Assembly (NCBI RefSeq): GCF_030272615.1
Contig: NC_081406.1
Coordinates: 217,194,997 to 217,258,996 of the forward strand
Source: Cryptomeria japonica
Taxonomy: Eukaryota > Streptophyta > Pinopsida > Cupressales > Cupressaceae
Direction of reading: 5' to 3'
DNA: 64,000 bases
Part shown: positions 1 to 12,156 of the stretch, one piece after another
Layout: the number at the start of each line of letters is the position of its first letter
How positions within the stretch are numbered: the stretch's first letter is position 1
Notes under the pieces: model-generated
The model's input: the letters and a program-made list of their open reading frames with translations, nothing else
Databases searched by the model: none
What the model was told of the DNA's origin: nothing
Translations under genes and position numbers: made by a program

Positions 1-1555
1 GAGGCCTAATTGGCTCCTTTTTCCTCACCTAGCCCAACGATGGGCATTTCAACCATAAAAATTGTTTTGAATGATGTTTAGGAGGTCTATGCTTGAAGAT
101 TTTTCATGTTTTGAGCTCCATGAGGAAAGGTTAATGACTGTCCACTTTTTATTGCACAAAAGGAGGGTTTAGTGAGGGTTTTCAGCTTGCAAACTTTGAT
201 TTGTCAACTCCTTCATGAACCAATGATTAAAACTGACTGAGGAAGTCTTTCACACCTTTGATAACATTAACCAATCCACTACCACTTTTCATTTTTCCAA
301 ACACTTGGCACACTAACTGAAAAATAAGAAAACACTCACTGAGATAGTCAATTCACTGCTCTTTTACCAGTCAGCAACATTGCACTTTTGGACTTGCAAA
401 ATTGAAGAGTTTGGGATTGGGAAAGCACCTCAATGAGGTCTTCAAACATGTAACACATCTCCTATTACATTACCTTCAAGATTCAAGGCTTGGATTATGC
501 TCCTCAAGCATTCCATGGGCATTTTGCCACATACAATTTATAAAAACCGTGAACTCACTATTTGATTACAAAATGAGAAAGATTTATGTAAGAACAAGAT
601 AAACTAGCCATCCAAGAAGATACTCAATGCCCTTGGCCAAATGTCTAGGCCTTTGTCACATTCATTTTCTCATCCAAATTATTTTTGAGTGCAAACCTTG
701 AGTTTTGTTTATGCAACTAGCCAAATGACAAACACTTGCCTAGCATTCACTCAAGTACATCTTAAAAACACTTCTTTGGCACAAAAAGAGATGTATGTAC
801 ACTATATACATATGAATCAACTTGGAAAAATCCATTGGAGGGACCCCAGACCTGGATCAACCAAGTTGATGCATTTTACAACTCCAAACCCCTGGCAGGG
901 CAGCAGGTACATAGTTTTCAAATATTTTTGTACAAACACCTTGCAAATGAAAAACCAATGAAACAATTACATGGGAAACTTTATTACATCAACATTTCAA
1001 CTTCCAAGAAGGTACAGTACGGACTTTTATTCAAAAAGAAGGAAAAACAGTCATAAAAATCAAAAAAGCATGATTTCGAATAAGATTCTCTTGTGAATAC
1101 AATCACCAACCCTTTAGAATGAGAAGGGAGGCCTTATATAGTTTCTCTAGTTGGTTTTCAAGCCCTAGTATGGACATGAGGCTTCTATAACTTCATTTTG
1201 CAAGAAAATGACAATTTTGACAACTTTTCAAACCAAATGACAACTTTTCTTGCTCAAAAAGGCATTTTTGACAACCAAGCCTTATCAACTTGCCAAAACA
1301 ACTTAGAAATGCCTAAAAACACTTAACAAACATGTTTGAATGCTCTTGAAGACATTAGGAGACCTTTTTGGCAATTTTGCACATTTTTGCCAAAAATTGT
1401 CAACTCAAGGCCTAAAAGGGAAAGTTTGATCTCTAGAGCCCAAAATGAGATCAAAACCACTAAACATGACCCAAAACAACCTAAAAAAACATTATCAACT
1501 TGACACAAGACTTTATAAACATTAAACCATTAAATACTAAAAAATGGGAGTTTTA
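1..1555. other. Unassigned AT-rich stretch, possible minus-strand LTR
   Basis: No coding domain is recognisable in any frame; the short ORFs here look random. On the minus strand a TATA-like ctatataagg lies at 1132-1141, followed (reading leftwards) by an AT-rich transcribed-looking stretch. That order would fit the U3-R boundary of an LTR in reverse orientation, but I could define neither TG/CA ends, a second copy, nor a primer-binding site. The stretch stops abruptly near 1555, where the copia polyprotein A becomes readable in mid-domain, so it may be an insertion or rearrangement replacing the gag end of A. Confidence 0.3.
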
Positions 1556-1561
1556 CTCAAC

Positions 1562-4447
1562 TAGGTACTCCTGCACCACTAAGCATTGATGGAAAACTGA
1601 AGGCACATGATGCATATTATGTGGAAGGCCTCAAACATAATTTGATGAGTGTGAGTCAGATGTGTGACAAAGTTTGCAAATTCATCTTTGACTCAACCAG
1701 TTGCCAAATAAAGAAAGATAGTACTGGTAAAGTTGTGGCAGAAGGAAAGAGAACTGATGGAAATGTTTATAATCTGAAGGAATGCTATGAGTCCCAATGT
1801 ATGTTAGGAAAAGTAGATGAAATTTGGTTGTGACACAGAAGATTAGGCCACATAAATTTTGATAACTTAGTTGCAGTAAGCAAAAAGGGGTGTGTGGGGA
1901 ATATTCCACTCATCATCAAACCAATAAACACATTTTGCAATGAATGTGTAAAAGGTAAGCAAATAAAAGTGAGTTTCAAGACAAAGGAGCACAACACCTC
2001 AAAGCCACTTGAAATTGTGCATATAGATCCATGTGGTCCAACTAGAACAAGAGCACTTGACGGTGAAAGATACTTTATGCTCTTCATTGATGACTACTCA
2101 AGGATGACATGGGGCACCTTTCTGCAAGATAAATCACAATCATTTGAAATATTCAAGATCTTTCAAAAGATGGTGGAAAAGGAAAGTGGGTACAAATTAA
2201 AATGCCTAAGATTAGATAGGGGTGGAGAGTTCACATCAAATGAATTTGAAGATTATTGTGAAAAACATAGAATTAGAAGGAAATACTCTGCTACTAGAAC
2301 ACCACAGCAAAATGGTGTAGTAGAAAGGAAGGACAAAATAGTCAAGGAGATGGCCAGAACCATGTTGAATGAGGCCAGTCTGCCGGATACTTATTGGAAA
2401 GAAGTTGTGCATACTGATGTATACACTTTGAACTGGGTTCAATTAAGAACAAACGACAAGATGAAACCTTATGAGTTATGATATGACTGAAAGCCATCAG
2501 TCAAATATTTCAAAGTATTTGGAAGCAAGTGCTTCATTAAGAAAGATATGGATGGTTTGGGAAGTTTTGACTCTAGGAGTGATGAAGGGATTTTCCTTGG
2601 TTACTCATCTAATAGAAAAGCCTACAAATGCTACAATAAAAGACTAATAAGATTTGTTGAAAGTGTGCATGTAAGAGTTGATGAAGATATGCATAGAGGA
2701 TATCAACCATAGGTTAACCGATATGATGACTCTGGTGATGAATATTTTGAAGCTCAGACAGAAACTAAACCAGAGGTAGAATCCTAGAAGGTTCCCAACC
2801 GGTATGTACAACTGAATCACCCAGAAGAACAAGTTTTGGGAAATAAGAGTGATGGTGTGCAAACTAGAAGAAGACTTGTCCGGAATTATGAATAAGTCAA
2901 CCTATGCCTCATGACTGAAGTTGAACCCAAAAGTTTCAATGAGGCTAGCTAGAGACAAGAATGGATGGATGCCATGGAAGAAGAACTGCACCAGATTGAG
3001 AAGAACAAGACTTGGGAATTAGTCCCTAGACCGAAAGACAAGAACATCATTGGCACAAAGTGGGTCTACCGAAACAAGATGAATGAAGAAGGTAATATTG
3101 TGAGGCATAAACCTAGACTAGTGTGCAAAGGATACTCTCAGGTAGAGGGGATTGACTTTGAAGAAACATTTGCACCGGTGGCTATATTAGAAGCAATTAG
3201 GATGTTTTTAGCTTACTCTGCCTATAGGGGCTACAAAGTATACCAAATGGATGTAAAATCTTCTTTTCTAAAAGGAAATATAGAAGAAGTATACATGGAT
3301 CAACTGGAAGGATTTCTGTTGCATGATGATGAGATATTTGTGTGTCGGTTAAAGAAGGCTCTTTATGGTTTAAAGCAAGCTCCTAGAGCATTGTACTCAA
3401 TATTAGATCTATATCTGAAGGAGCAGGGATTCAAAAAGGGAAGTGCTGACATAAATTTGTACATAAGGAAATATGGGAATCACATGATTACTGTGGTTGT
3501 GTATGTAGATGACATCATCTTTGGTGGCAACAAGGATACTCTCTTCAAAGAGTTTGTTGATCAGATACTATCAGAATTTGATATGTCAATGCTTGGTGAA
3601 TTGACATACTTCCTTGGCTTGCAGATATTATAGAAAGATAAAGGAATCTTTATCTCATAGGTCAAGTATGCAAAGGAGATGCTGAAGAAATTCAACTGGA
3701 ATATTGCGAACTGGTAAGTACTCCCATGGTGACCGGCAACAAATTGAGTAAGAATGATGAATCACCACTGGTGGATCAGACTTTGTATAGATCCATGATA
3801 GGTAGTCTACTGTATCTAACTGCTTCAAGACCAGATATAGTTCAGGTAGTATGCATGGTGGCTAGATTTCAAGCTGCACCAAAGTAGTCACACATGAATG
3901 TTGTTAGCAGAATTTTAAGGTACCTACAAGGAATGCTCAGCTATGGTTTTTGGTATCCTAAATAGGGAGATTTATCTTGGAAGCATACACTGATGCCAAT
4001 TGGGCAAGATGCATTGATGATAGAAAGAGTACAAGTGGTGGTGCATTCTTTTTGGGTGATTGGTTGGTCTCTTGGCATAGCAAGAAGAAGGACTCAATCT
4101 CCCTCTCTACTGCTGAAGCTCAGTACATTGTTGCTACTACATGTTGCTCTCAGGTTCTTTGGATGAAGCAAACTCTCAAAGATATACAAGTGGACATCAC
4201 TGATCCTATTCTCATTCGATGTGACAATTTGAGTGCAATCAACATAGTAAAGAATTCGGTCATGCATTCTAGAACAAAACACATTGCAATCAAATATCAC
4301 TTCCTCAGAGAGAAGGTTGAAGGACAGGAGGTAAGAATGGATTATGTTCTTACTAGTGAACAAGTAGAAGACATTTTCACCAAACCATTACCGGTTAGCA
4401 CTTTTGAGTACCTCCAACACAAGTTGCAAGTTGTGTCATCTTCCTAG
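1562..4447 (+). pseudogene. Ty1/copia polyprotein A, 5'-truncated and broken
   Basis: Remnant of a copia Gag-Pol polyprotein, which normally supplies protease, integrase, reverse transcriptase and RNase H. The first readable part is the stretch before integrase (about 1562-1833, with a YYVEGLKHN motif). The HHCC zinc region follows (about 1836-1950) after a W-to-stop change at 1831. The integrase core runs to 2481 and shows DDYSRMTW, LDRGGEF and PQQNGVVERK. RT is at 2965-3633 with [10 protein letters not shown], and RNase H at 3977-4447 with AYTDANWAR, STAEAQY and HSRTKHI. Gag and the protease start are missing; their place is taken by unrelated sequence before 1555. In-frame stops occur between integrase and RT, and frames are broken around 3640-3970. 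The domain order IN-RT-RH is diagnostic of Ty1/copia. Not functional. Confidence 0.93.
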
Positions 4448-4565
4448 GAAGGTTTTATGTGGCTCAGGGGGAGCCATTAGTGGTCAAAGGGGGGCTTGGT
4501 ATGGATCAAAGGGTAAGAAATGTACTGGTATGTATGAAGTGAATTGTGAAAAGTTGACATCAATG

Positions 4566-4579
4566 CCAAAGGGGGAGAT
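4566..4579 (+). other. Polypurine tract of element A
   Basis: The purine-rich run aaagggggagat sits immediately before the TG of the LTR at 4580. This is where plus-strand priming occurs in LTR retrotransposons. The same 'atgccaaagggggagat' context precedes the LTRs of elements B, C and F, which marks them as relatives. Confidence 0.8.
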
Positions 4580-6010
4580 TGTTGGCATTTTGGCACTAAG
4601 TTGTCATTGATGTCAACTGACATGATGGTGATCCACATAAGGGTGAGCATAAAGAATGAAGGTCTACCAGTATGAAGGATGGTTGATTGTTTATGATGAA
4701 GAGGAATAATGTTAAAAGTTGTCTCACACCACTAGAGGTGAAGATGTGCAACCGGTATAGGATGCTCTACTAGTTAAAAGGAAGAACACTTTACTAGCAA
4801 AGATTTTTACTAGTGTGTGTTTGCCAAACCGACTATGTGTTGGTAGGACGTGTCTTGATAGGTGTAATTCCATTTGGAGCTGAGGTGGTAAGTGTGTTGT
4901 GGTTGGTGAAGCCTCATCGAGAGGGTTGATGAAACTGATAATCACCATTAATGAAGGAGCCACAAATCACGGGATTGCATCTGACTGATTGCAGCTCGAG
5001 GAAGAAGAAATTACAAAGAAAGATTAGGGAGCAGTTGGCGCTTGAATCAGTGCAAAGGAAATCCGTTTTAGGAAATTCTCATAAAGCAAACTTTTGGAAC
5101 ACTTTATGTGTCATCTAAATTCATGACAAAAGATCTGATTCATGATTACCACTTCGAGGAAAATGTGCATTGGATAATGGAAACCATGTGCAGGTGCAAT
5201 CTTCAAGGATAGGTGATTGATCCAAGATAGGTGGGATTGGATCACATGAAGATTGTGTTGAAAAGTGAAAACCCTAACTGCTCAAGTTTTTGAATAGCAT
5301 TCTGGTGGGAAAATAGAGAGAAGTAATGAGAGCTCTGAATAGAATAATGGGTTTATGTTGTGAAGACTTAGGAAAAAATAGAAGGGAGAGGTAGCTAGGA
5401 GAAAACTCCAAAAGGTGTTCTAAGCAAGTTGCAGTGTGAGTGATTAAGCAAACCGGTGAGAGGATTCTATGAGTAGTTTCATAGTTTGGCAGTTGAGCCT
5501 AACTGGTAAGGTGTGGTAGAGTAGGTAGCATCCTAGTGTGACACAGTGTGTTGAGAGACTGTGTGTGAAAGGTGATTCAAGAGTTGCAAAACTGATTTGC
5601 AACAAGAAGCCTTAATTGTATTCAAATAGTATTTTAATATACATCACCAAGTTGAAGCTTGGTGCAAGGGTTGGTTCTCCTTAGGTTGGTTCCCTAAAAG
5701 TATAGGGGTTGGTGCTCCTTGGGTTGGTGCCAAAAATCTCTATAAATATGTGTTTACCTGTGAGACTGGATTTGGAGCAATAGTCTTCAGCAGCTTTTCT
5801 CACCAAGGTTTTTCCCATATTGGGTTTTCCTAGTAAATCTGGTGTTGTGAGTTTCTTGTGTGTGTATGGTCTCTTTGGCTTTCTTTCTTGTATTACCAGT
5901 TTGACTGTTTAAGTGATCAAGAAATAAACTGATATTCTCAAGTTAGATCACAAAAGGAAAAAATTAAGAACCACTGATTCACCCCTCCTCTTAGTCATAC
6001 TCTTTTTTCA
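4580..6010 (+). repeat. 3' LTR of copia element A
   Basis: Starts with TGTTGGCATT directly after the polypurine tract. Near its end it carries the pyrimidine-rich 'ttcacccctcctctta' block seen at the end of related LTRs. A TATA-like ctctataaatatg at about 5735-5748 is followed by the conserved 'caccaaggtttttccc ... gggttttcc' U5 motif at about 5799-5831. The exact right end (about 6010) is uncertain because the expected terminal CA is degraded. No 5' partner LTR is visible in the window. Confidence 0.75.
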
Positions 6011-6148
6011 ATAGGAAAACCAGTGACAAACTGAAGACAACAAGAGCAAGTGAATACTTGGTAATGTAAACTAGGATTCCTATTCACAATCATAGCAACA
6101 AGCAACAATGTTGATATTTGTATTGCCATCAATGCCAAAAGGGGATAT
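6011..6148 (+). other. 3' untranslated remnant and polypurine tract of copia element B
   Basis: A short tail of a second copia element ends in 'aatgccaaaaggggatat' (PPT at about 6137-6147) directly before a new TGTTGGCATT LTR start. Element A therefore appears to sit inside, or to have recombined with, the 3' UTR of B. No coding part of B is present. Confidence 0.6.
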
Positions 6149-7557
6149 TGTTGGCATTTGAATGAAGATTGCATTAATGATATGTTATGTTGTCATTGTT
6201 GTTAATTTAACTAGTAATGATATTGTTGATATTGTTGTTATTGTTGATATTATCTTGTAACCGGTAGGAAGAGCTTTGTGAAGGATAATGTAAACCGGTA
6301 TGTAAGTTTGTGAGTTAAACTGGTAACTGGTGTGTAAGGTTAAACCCTTCTATGTTATGTAACCGGTAAACCCTACCAATTGTTTTTGTTAAAGCCTAAC
6401 TGATTAAGGTTGTTGAATTGGTTATGGTGGTTTATGATCTGATGGTGACACACAAAGTCATTGTATGAAGACAAGTTCAATTGTTTTGGCACATTTGTTT
6501 GTTTTTTTGTTTGTCTACAGAATGAGCAAAGTGTATTGCATCTAATGCAAAGTGTGTGATGAGTTACTAAGCTCGATGAAGTGGTAATCAAGGAGTGGTT
6601 AAGGTTTTCTTGATTGATGTGTAGAGATTTCTATGAAATCCAGTGGTCATACTTGTACCGCCTTGTTTGTAATCTCGATGAGAGGATTGGATTTTTGTAT
6701 TGTTACTGACCTAATTGATTTGTATTTAAGTTCGATGAAGTTTTTTTGTTTTGGTGTTGGAAAGAGTTGGCTGAAATCAGTTGAGTGTGTGGTTGCCAAA
6801 CTAGATAATGAGTCTGTATTTTGAGTAATGGTAGATACAAGCTTAAATGGATCTGATCAAGCAAATGTAGTTCTATTCAGACATATCAATCAAACTCCTA
6901 TTATTTTCTAACAATTACAACAAAATTCAAATCCCCTAACCAGGTAAGCTCTAACAAGCTTGGTTACTTATTAAATCCTCTAACAAGGTGGTCCATTAGA
7001 TTGGATTCTCAAATCCTTTACTGAGGTTACTCCTTACAGGGTATTTGATTCTAACAAGGCATTTGTAGTCAATCCCTTAACCTGGTGATTACTAATAGGA
7101 TTAGTTCTTAATTGGATTTTTGTAAAAGCTTTAACAAGCTTGGCTCCTAATAGGGCGAACTTCAAAAGAGTTCAAATATTATCTTGTGAGTCCCATCTCA
7201 CCATGGTTTTTACCTATTTGGGTTTTCCACATATAAATACTTGTGTCATGTGGTGAATGTCTTTGTTGTTATGATGTTAAGGTTGATTTGATTAACTACT
7301 TAACTATTTCTGATAAGGCATGATAACTGGAAGCATTAAGAAATAAAGCATTTGGATGTTTACAAGTTAAATATTGTTTACTGTTTAGTTGTTGTAACAG
7401 CCAACCGATATTCTTATGAGTATTGATCTTGACAGTGGTATTTCATTGATAAGTTTACTTTGTGTGATTGAGTTTTAGTTTTTGAAAGTTTGTATTAGTT
7501 TTTCTATTTACTTATTCACCCCCCCTCTCAGTATTCTATCGGATACTTATTCTTTCA
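6149..7557 (+). repeat. 3' LTR of copia element B
   Basis: Begins TGTTGGCATTTGAATG after a polypurine tract. It contains the shared U5 motif 'caccatggtttttacc ... gggttttccac' at about 7199-7231. It ends after a 'cacccccctctcagt' block near 7557, where sequence of a minus-strand gypsy element begins. It differs clearly from the LTR of A, so the two are separate insertions rather than a tandem copy. It includes several degenerate 'ctaacaagg / cctaac' tandem-like phrases at about 6930-7160. Confidence 0.7.
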
Positions 7558-7565
7558 TCATACCA

Positions 7566-8204
7566 TCATTTATAACTCTCCTTAGTTAGTTGTCTACCAT
7601 ATCTATAAGGAATCTTAGTGGGATTCCTTCCTTCAATTGTAATGATAGGTTTTTTTGGAGTGCTAAAGGAATCATGACCATATCCACATTGAACGGTGAA
7701 AAGAGGTTGATTAGGATTAGGTGAAGTTGGAGAAGGACAAGCACCTTGGACAACAAAAAGTGGTTTACTATGTTCATTCCCATTGACCATATTGATTAAC
7801 CTTTTAGATGCATTATTCTTGTTTGAAAGTTTAGGCAAAGACATAAAGTCGTCAAGGACATCATCCAATAAAGCATGGTCATAGTGATTGAAAGGCTTAT
7901 CTTTGGACTCAAAAGGAGACATAAAATCATAGAGTGAATCATGAGAGTCAACCATGTTGCTAGCTCTAGTGGAGGAGTTGATAGGAATGTACCGATGAGA
8001 GAAATCATTCAACTTATCTTTCTCATCACCACAAAATGGCATAGTAACAAGGTTGATTAACTTTTGGCAAAATGAGGGTTTAGAAGGATTAGGGTTCAAA
8101 AACTCATCTAGAGCTTAATCTAATTCATCCTTACTAAACTCATAATCAAAAAAATTGCATACATCATCAAAAGAATAAATTTCTTGCAAATATAAATCTG
8201 ACAT
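7566..8204 (-). pseudogene. First ORF of gypsy element G, unrecognised protein with one stop
   Basis: A reading frame of about 213 codons starts at an ATG (8204) some 140 bases inside a primer-binding site and is interrupted once by TAA near 8115. The protein is hydrophilic and has no motif I recognise: no zinc knuckle, no protease, no transmembrane segment. It contains two similar phrases, FVVQGACPSP and FTVQCGYGHD, and ends TKESYK* just before the LTR of element B. Its position right after an LTR and PBS suggests a gag-like or leader protein of a Ty3/gypsy element whose remainder was displaced by B. Function is not inferred beyond that. The one-frame continuity makes it likely that the frame was once translated. 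Confidence 0.5.
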
Positions 8205-8345
8205 TTTGAAATGAAAATTGCATGAAACTAAAACACACAATGCAAGGAAAATGAAAGAAACCTCTTTTTTTTTTTTAATGTTTTGAAAGCAAATGAAATG
8301 AATAAGATCTAGATATAACAATGAAATACAATTCAAATTAAATTG

Positions 8346-8365
8346 GATTCATGTCGGGTTCACCA
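8346..8365 (-). other. Candidate primer-binding site of gypsy element G
   Basis: On the minus strand TGGTGAACCCGACATGAATC begins six bases after the LTR end (CCCCTACA). It starts with TGG, as required for pairing with a tRNA CCA end, and its complement has the look of a tRNA acceptor/T-arm. I could not name the tRNA. Confidence 0.5.
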
Positions 8366-9326
8366 AAGATTTGTAGGGGAAAAAGTGAGACTAAGTATAG
8401 AAACCCTAATCCCACTCTCATACACACTCATGTAATGCGAAAGAGCCTAGGGAGATAACACACATCAGCTACTTCTTATGAGAAAGAGAGAGCCATGGAT
8501 TACCTCCTAGGTTTTCTATTCCTTTTCTTTAAATGAGAGAGATGAATGATGCACAATGTAATCTAACCTAGAAAGCAAGTAAGCAAGCAAACCCTAATCT
8601 GAGAATGCAGATCAGAGAACAACTAATACACTACTGAAAAGTATAGATTAGAAGGAAAATTAAGAGGTGTACCTATGTCTGAAATCTAAGCAAAAAATGT
8701 CTGGGACTAGGGTGCCATGCCACTATCTTGATTTTGTAATTCTGGAGCTAAAACTGATAGGAGGGATTTTGAGACCTGCAAAGAGTTGTTCTGCCAAGTC
8801 TTGTTGACAGAGGGCAAGACCATGGCACCACGCCACTATCCTAGGTAGGATCAGGGTGCCATGCCCCTATCCTTAGGGTTTCAACCAAGATTTGCAACCC
8901 AGAATTGTCCCTGTGTGCTCTTCCGATCCTGAAACTTCCAGTGATGCCTGGATCCGAACCCATACCTGAAGCTGAAAAAGAGGGTTTGGGGTGGCTATAT
9001 AGGATTTTTCCTTAGTCAAATCCCCATGTTAGTGATTTCCACCTCCATGAATAGATGATAATGTACTTAAAATGTGTGTGCAAGAACCTTGTGTGTGTGC
9101 ATGATCCTAAGGATGAAAGTAAACAACCTAGAGAAACCCTAAATAGTAAACCCTGATTGCTTATAATTGACAAAGTAAATGCTCTAAATAAACAATTCAA
9201 GGTGATCTAAAACATAAATATGAATCAAATTGAAGCTTATGCAAAGACAAGAAAACAACATGAAACCATACCCAACCCCAAGGGAGAGGTACAAGCCAAT
9301 CATTAGTCAGTGATCTCCTATTGTTC

Positions 9327-9704
9327 TGTTAGAGTATTCAAGTATTTACTTGATTAATTAAACAATATTTGTTTAATTATTTAAGTTCCCTCTATCTCTT
9401 TTACGCTTAAGCTAAATTTATGTGCATAATAATTGATTCTTTTATTAATTATTATGTGAAAACCTAGGTTTTCCCTTTTAGGGTTTCTTGACCTATTAAA
9501 GGTTGAGTTCATTCTTTTCATTGTATGAAGAAGAAGGTTTTTTACATTACACATTTTGTGAATATTGAGCTCTCTTTTTTTGAGCATATTTTCTGTGTAT
9601 TTCTTTCTTCTATGATTTGGTTCCTTGCTTCTCCTTGTAACAAGTTTTTCAGCTTGCAGAGATCATTTGGGCTCCTGTGGTGTTGTATTTTCTCAACCCC
9701 AATA
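9327..9704 (+). repeat. 5' LTR of element E
   Basis: TGTTAGAGTATTC to CAACCCCAATA. It ends in TA rather than the usual CA, as does the 3' copy; this end is fixed by the adjacent PBS and the TSD. Confidence 0.9.
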
Positions 9705-9716
9705 TGGTATCAGAGC
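9705..9716 (+). other. Primer-binding site of element E
   Basis: TGGTATCAGAGC follows the LTR with no gap. It is the classical complement of the 3' end of plant initiator tRNA-Met. Confidence 0.92.
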
Positions 9717-11770
9717 TTTAGATCTATAGCTATTTGTTCTTGTTTTGAGATTTTCTGCATTGGAAGCAGATCTGGGGTTTCAGAAAGCTTTTTTAGGCAC
9801 CTAGGTATAAGCTCTTTTTTCTGAGCACTTTGCACCTAAACAGACCTCACCATTGTGCTTAGAAGGCCTGAAAACCCCTATGGTCATATAAAATCTGACC
9901 TATTTTGGTTCCTAAGCCTTTGGAAGTATTTTTTTCTCAGATCTAGGTCGTACAACCCTGGCATGCAAATTGAGAAAAAAATTAAAAAAAAATATTTTGC
10001 CTTTTTATGCCATGCAGGCTGGATTTTAATTTTTTTGGGAAAATCGCAAAAAAAAAATCAAAAATCAAGGGAAAGGGTTTCAAAAAAAAATATATGGCAA
10101 AAGTTTTTGGGGGGTTTCCCACGATATGTAGGGTACCGTGGGGCCCCCTGCTTTCAAGCAGGCCCACACAGCATGTCGCCAGTCTCCTCCAGCCCCGCCG
10201 ATCACTACCGACCACTAGAGCACAACCCCGTCGGTGACCTTCGCCTTGCCAGCCCCCAACCCCAACCTCCGGCCTCCTGCCGCTGCGGCCCTCGATGGCT
10301 CTGCCTTACCGACCCCCACTACCGTCATGCCTACTGCCGTAGCCACTGCCCATAGCATCCTGGCCTACCACCTGCACCTACTCACCCCACTCCACCATTG
10401 CCTCCCTACTAGAGCTCCCCACCAGTTTCACCGGCCCCTGCTACCGCCAACTGGAATCCGCTCCGCTCTGTAGCGCCGTCGCCGCTAGCTCATTTGCGCT
10501 GCCCGTCCACAGGCCCTCTCGCCACCAGAGCTCCACCCAACCTAGCCTAGCCACTGGAGCACCACCCCACCATCTGGGAGCCGCTAGGCCACCATCGGAG
10601 TACCACTCACTGGCCATCGAAGCACCGCCCAACCACCATACTACCTTTTTTGCCTCTTTCAGGGGAGGTTTGGTTTTTTGGTCATATCTTGGGCATACGG
10701 AGTCATTTTTTCAAAAATGAATAGGCATCAGAAAGATGGTTCCAAGGCAGACCTCTTCATGTTGGTCATTTTTACTATATTTTTTTCCAGTCAAAGTGAG
10801 GTCTATTTTTTGCACTCCGGGAGCCATAGAATGAGCATCCGACCTTCATTTTTCAAAAACTTTATGTTTTAGGAAAGCATGTGCTGTGTACTTTCTAGCC
10901 ATCTAAGTTTTATTTCTAGATTCTAATCCATGCATATTTTATTTAGTTTTTTTCTTTTCAACACTCTGATGGATATCGCAGTTGTTTCAGGTCCTAGGAT
11001 CTCTTTTCTGAGTAGGATGTCTCTATTTTGGTTCATGTTTCTATTTCCAGTCTTCTTATCATTGTAGCTTGTATTTATGCAAATGCACTGAGATAAAGTG
11101 CCATCATGCATTGTTTACTTGGGATCTTGCACTTCTTGTGCCTTGTTGTACATGCATGACTTATAAAGTGACATGAGGGGGTTGATGTTTGCCTTGTTTG
11201 CCATCTTCCTTTGTCAAGTGAGTGTTCCTTCAATGGCATTATGTACTTTCTCAGCACCTTTGATGTTCTTGGATCTTCATCATGCAGTTCTTGTTGGCCA
11301 TTATTTTCAGTGTACCTGTCCCTCTCCCTCTTCAACATTATGGGGAGGTTTGTCCTATTGGTTCTAATGCTTTTGTGGTTCGATTGATCAGCTCTTTAGG
11401 CTTTGGTGTTTTCATGCCATTTGTATCTTTGATTTCAGTTGTTTGCCTTATTTGCCTTCTGATTCAAGTAGTGTCATTTGAGGGCACTCATACAGATTAT
11501 AGTCTTCTCTACCTAGTCATGTTCTATATCAGTGGAGGTTCTTCAGATCAGCAGTTATTCTTCGATAGAGTTTGCAGGTTCCTCATGCTTTAGTGGTGTT
11601 CTTTTCCATCTCTTTTTGGAGTAGAGTTTTGTTCCCATGTGGTTTTCTCTATTTCTCTAGTTCATAGAGATTTCATTGTATTTGGGTACCCGATCAGGCC
11701 TTGTTGTCGGGACCCATCTTTCTTGCTTTCAGTAGCTATTCTAGGTTTGAGCTCTCCCTAAGTCTAGCTT
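9717..11770 (+). other. Non-coding interior of element E with a GC-rich passenger segment
   Basis: The interior is T-rich except for about 10125-10640, which is strikingly C/G-rich and reads as proline/alanine-rich peptides in overlapping frames on the plus strand (roughly 10007-10473) with no domain I recognise. A-tracts flank it on the left (9975-10090). No retroelement enzyme motif is present. The GC-rich block could be a captured host fragment (transduplication) or an ordinary structured leader of this family. Short open frames are likely by-products of low stop-codon density in GC-rich DNA. Confidence 0.6.
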
Positions 11771-11779
11771 AAGGGGGGG
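11770..11779 (+). other. Polypurine tract of element E
   Basis: The run taaggggggg lies immediately before the 3' LTR start at 11780. Confidence 0.85.
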
Positions 11780-12156
11780 TGTTAGAGTATTTGGGTATTT
11801 ACTTGATTAATTAAACAATATTTGTTTAATTATTTAAGTTCCCTTTATCTCTTTTACACTTAAGCTAACTTTAGGTGCATAATAATTAATTCTTTTATTA
11901 ATTATTATGTGCAAACCTAGGTTTTCCCTTTGAGGGTTTCTTGACCTATTAAAGGTTGAGTTCATTCTTTTCATTGTATGAAGAAGAAGGTTTTTTACAT
12001 TACACATTTTGTGAATATTGAGCTCTCTTTTTTGAGCATATTTTCTGTGTATTTCTTTCTTCTGTGATTTGCTTCCTTGCTTCTCCATGTAACAAGTTTT
12101 TCAGCTTGCAGAGATCATTTGGGCTCCTATGGTGTTATATTTTCTCAACCCCAATA
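11780..12156 (+). repeat. 3' LTR of element E
   Basis: TGTTAGAGTATTTGGG to CAACCCCAATA, matching the 5' LTR over its full length and followed by the TGTTC duplication. Confidence 0.92.

Larger units (their letters stand above)
9327..12156 (+). mobile_element. Non-autonomous LTR retrotransposon E (LARD/TRIM-like)
   Basis: A complete 2.83-kb insertion with two LTRs of about 378 bp, a tRNA-iMet-type PBS, a polypurine tract and a perfect 5-bp TSD, TGTTC (9322-9326 and 12157-12161). It sits within the LTR of gypsy element G. The interior (9705-11779) encodes no protease, RT, integrase or RNase H in any frame, so it must have been mobilised by another element's proteins. The LTRs differ by roughly 15 substitutions and one indel by eye (about 4%). 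It is therefore younger than most of its surroundings. Confidence 0.92.

Noticed and set aside
4580-7557. LTRs A and B as the two LTRs of one element
   Set aside because: Both are preceded by their own PPT, they differ strongly, and no PBS or coding region lies between them.
9705-9716. tRNA-like sequences at TGGTATCAGAGC and similar sites (also 30628, 58661)
   Set aside because: They are primer-binding sites of 12-15 bases next to LTR ends; no cloverleaf surrounds them.
10007-10473. Proline-rich open frames in the GC-rich part of element E as a host gene
   Set aside because: They overlap in several frames, have no domain, and lie inside a retrotransposon with complete ends. GC-rich DNA has few stops by chance.
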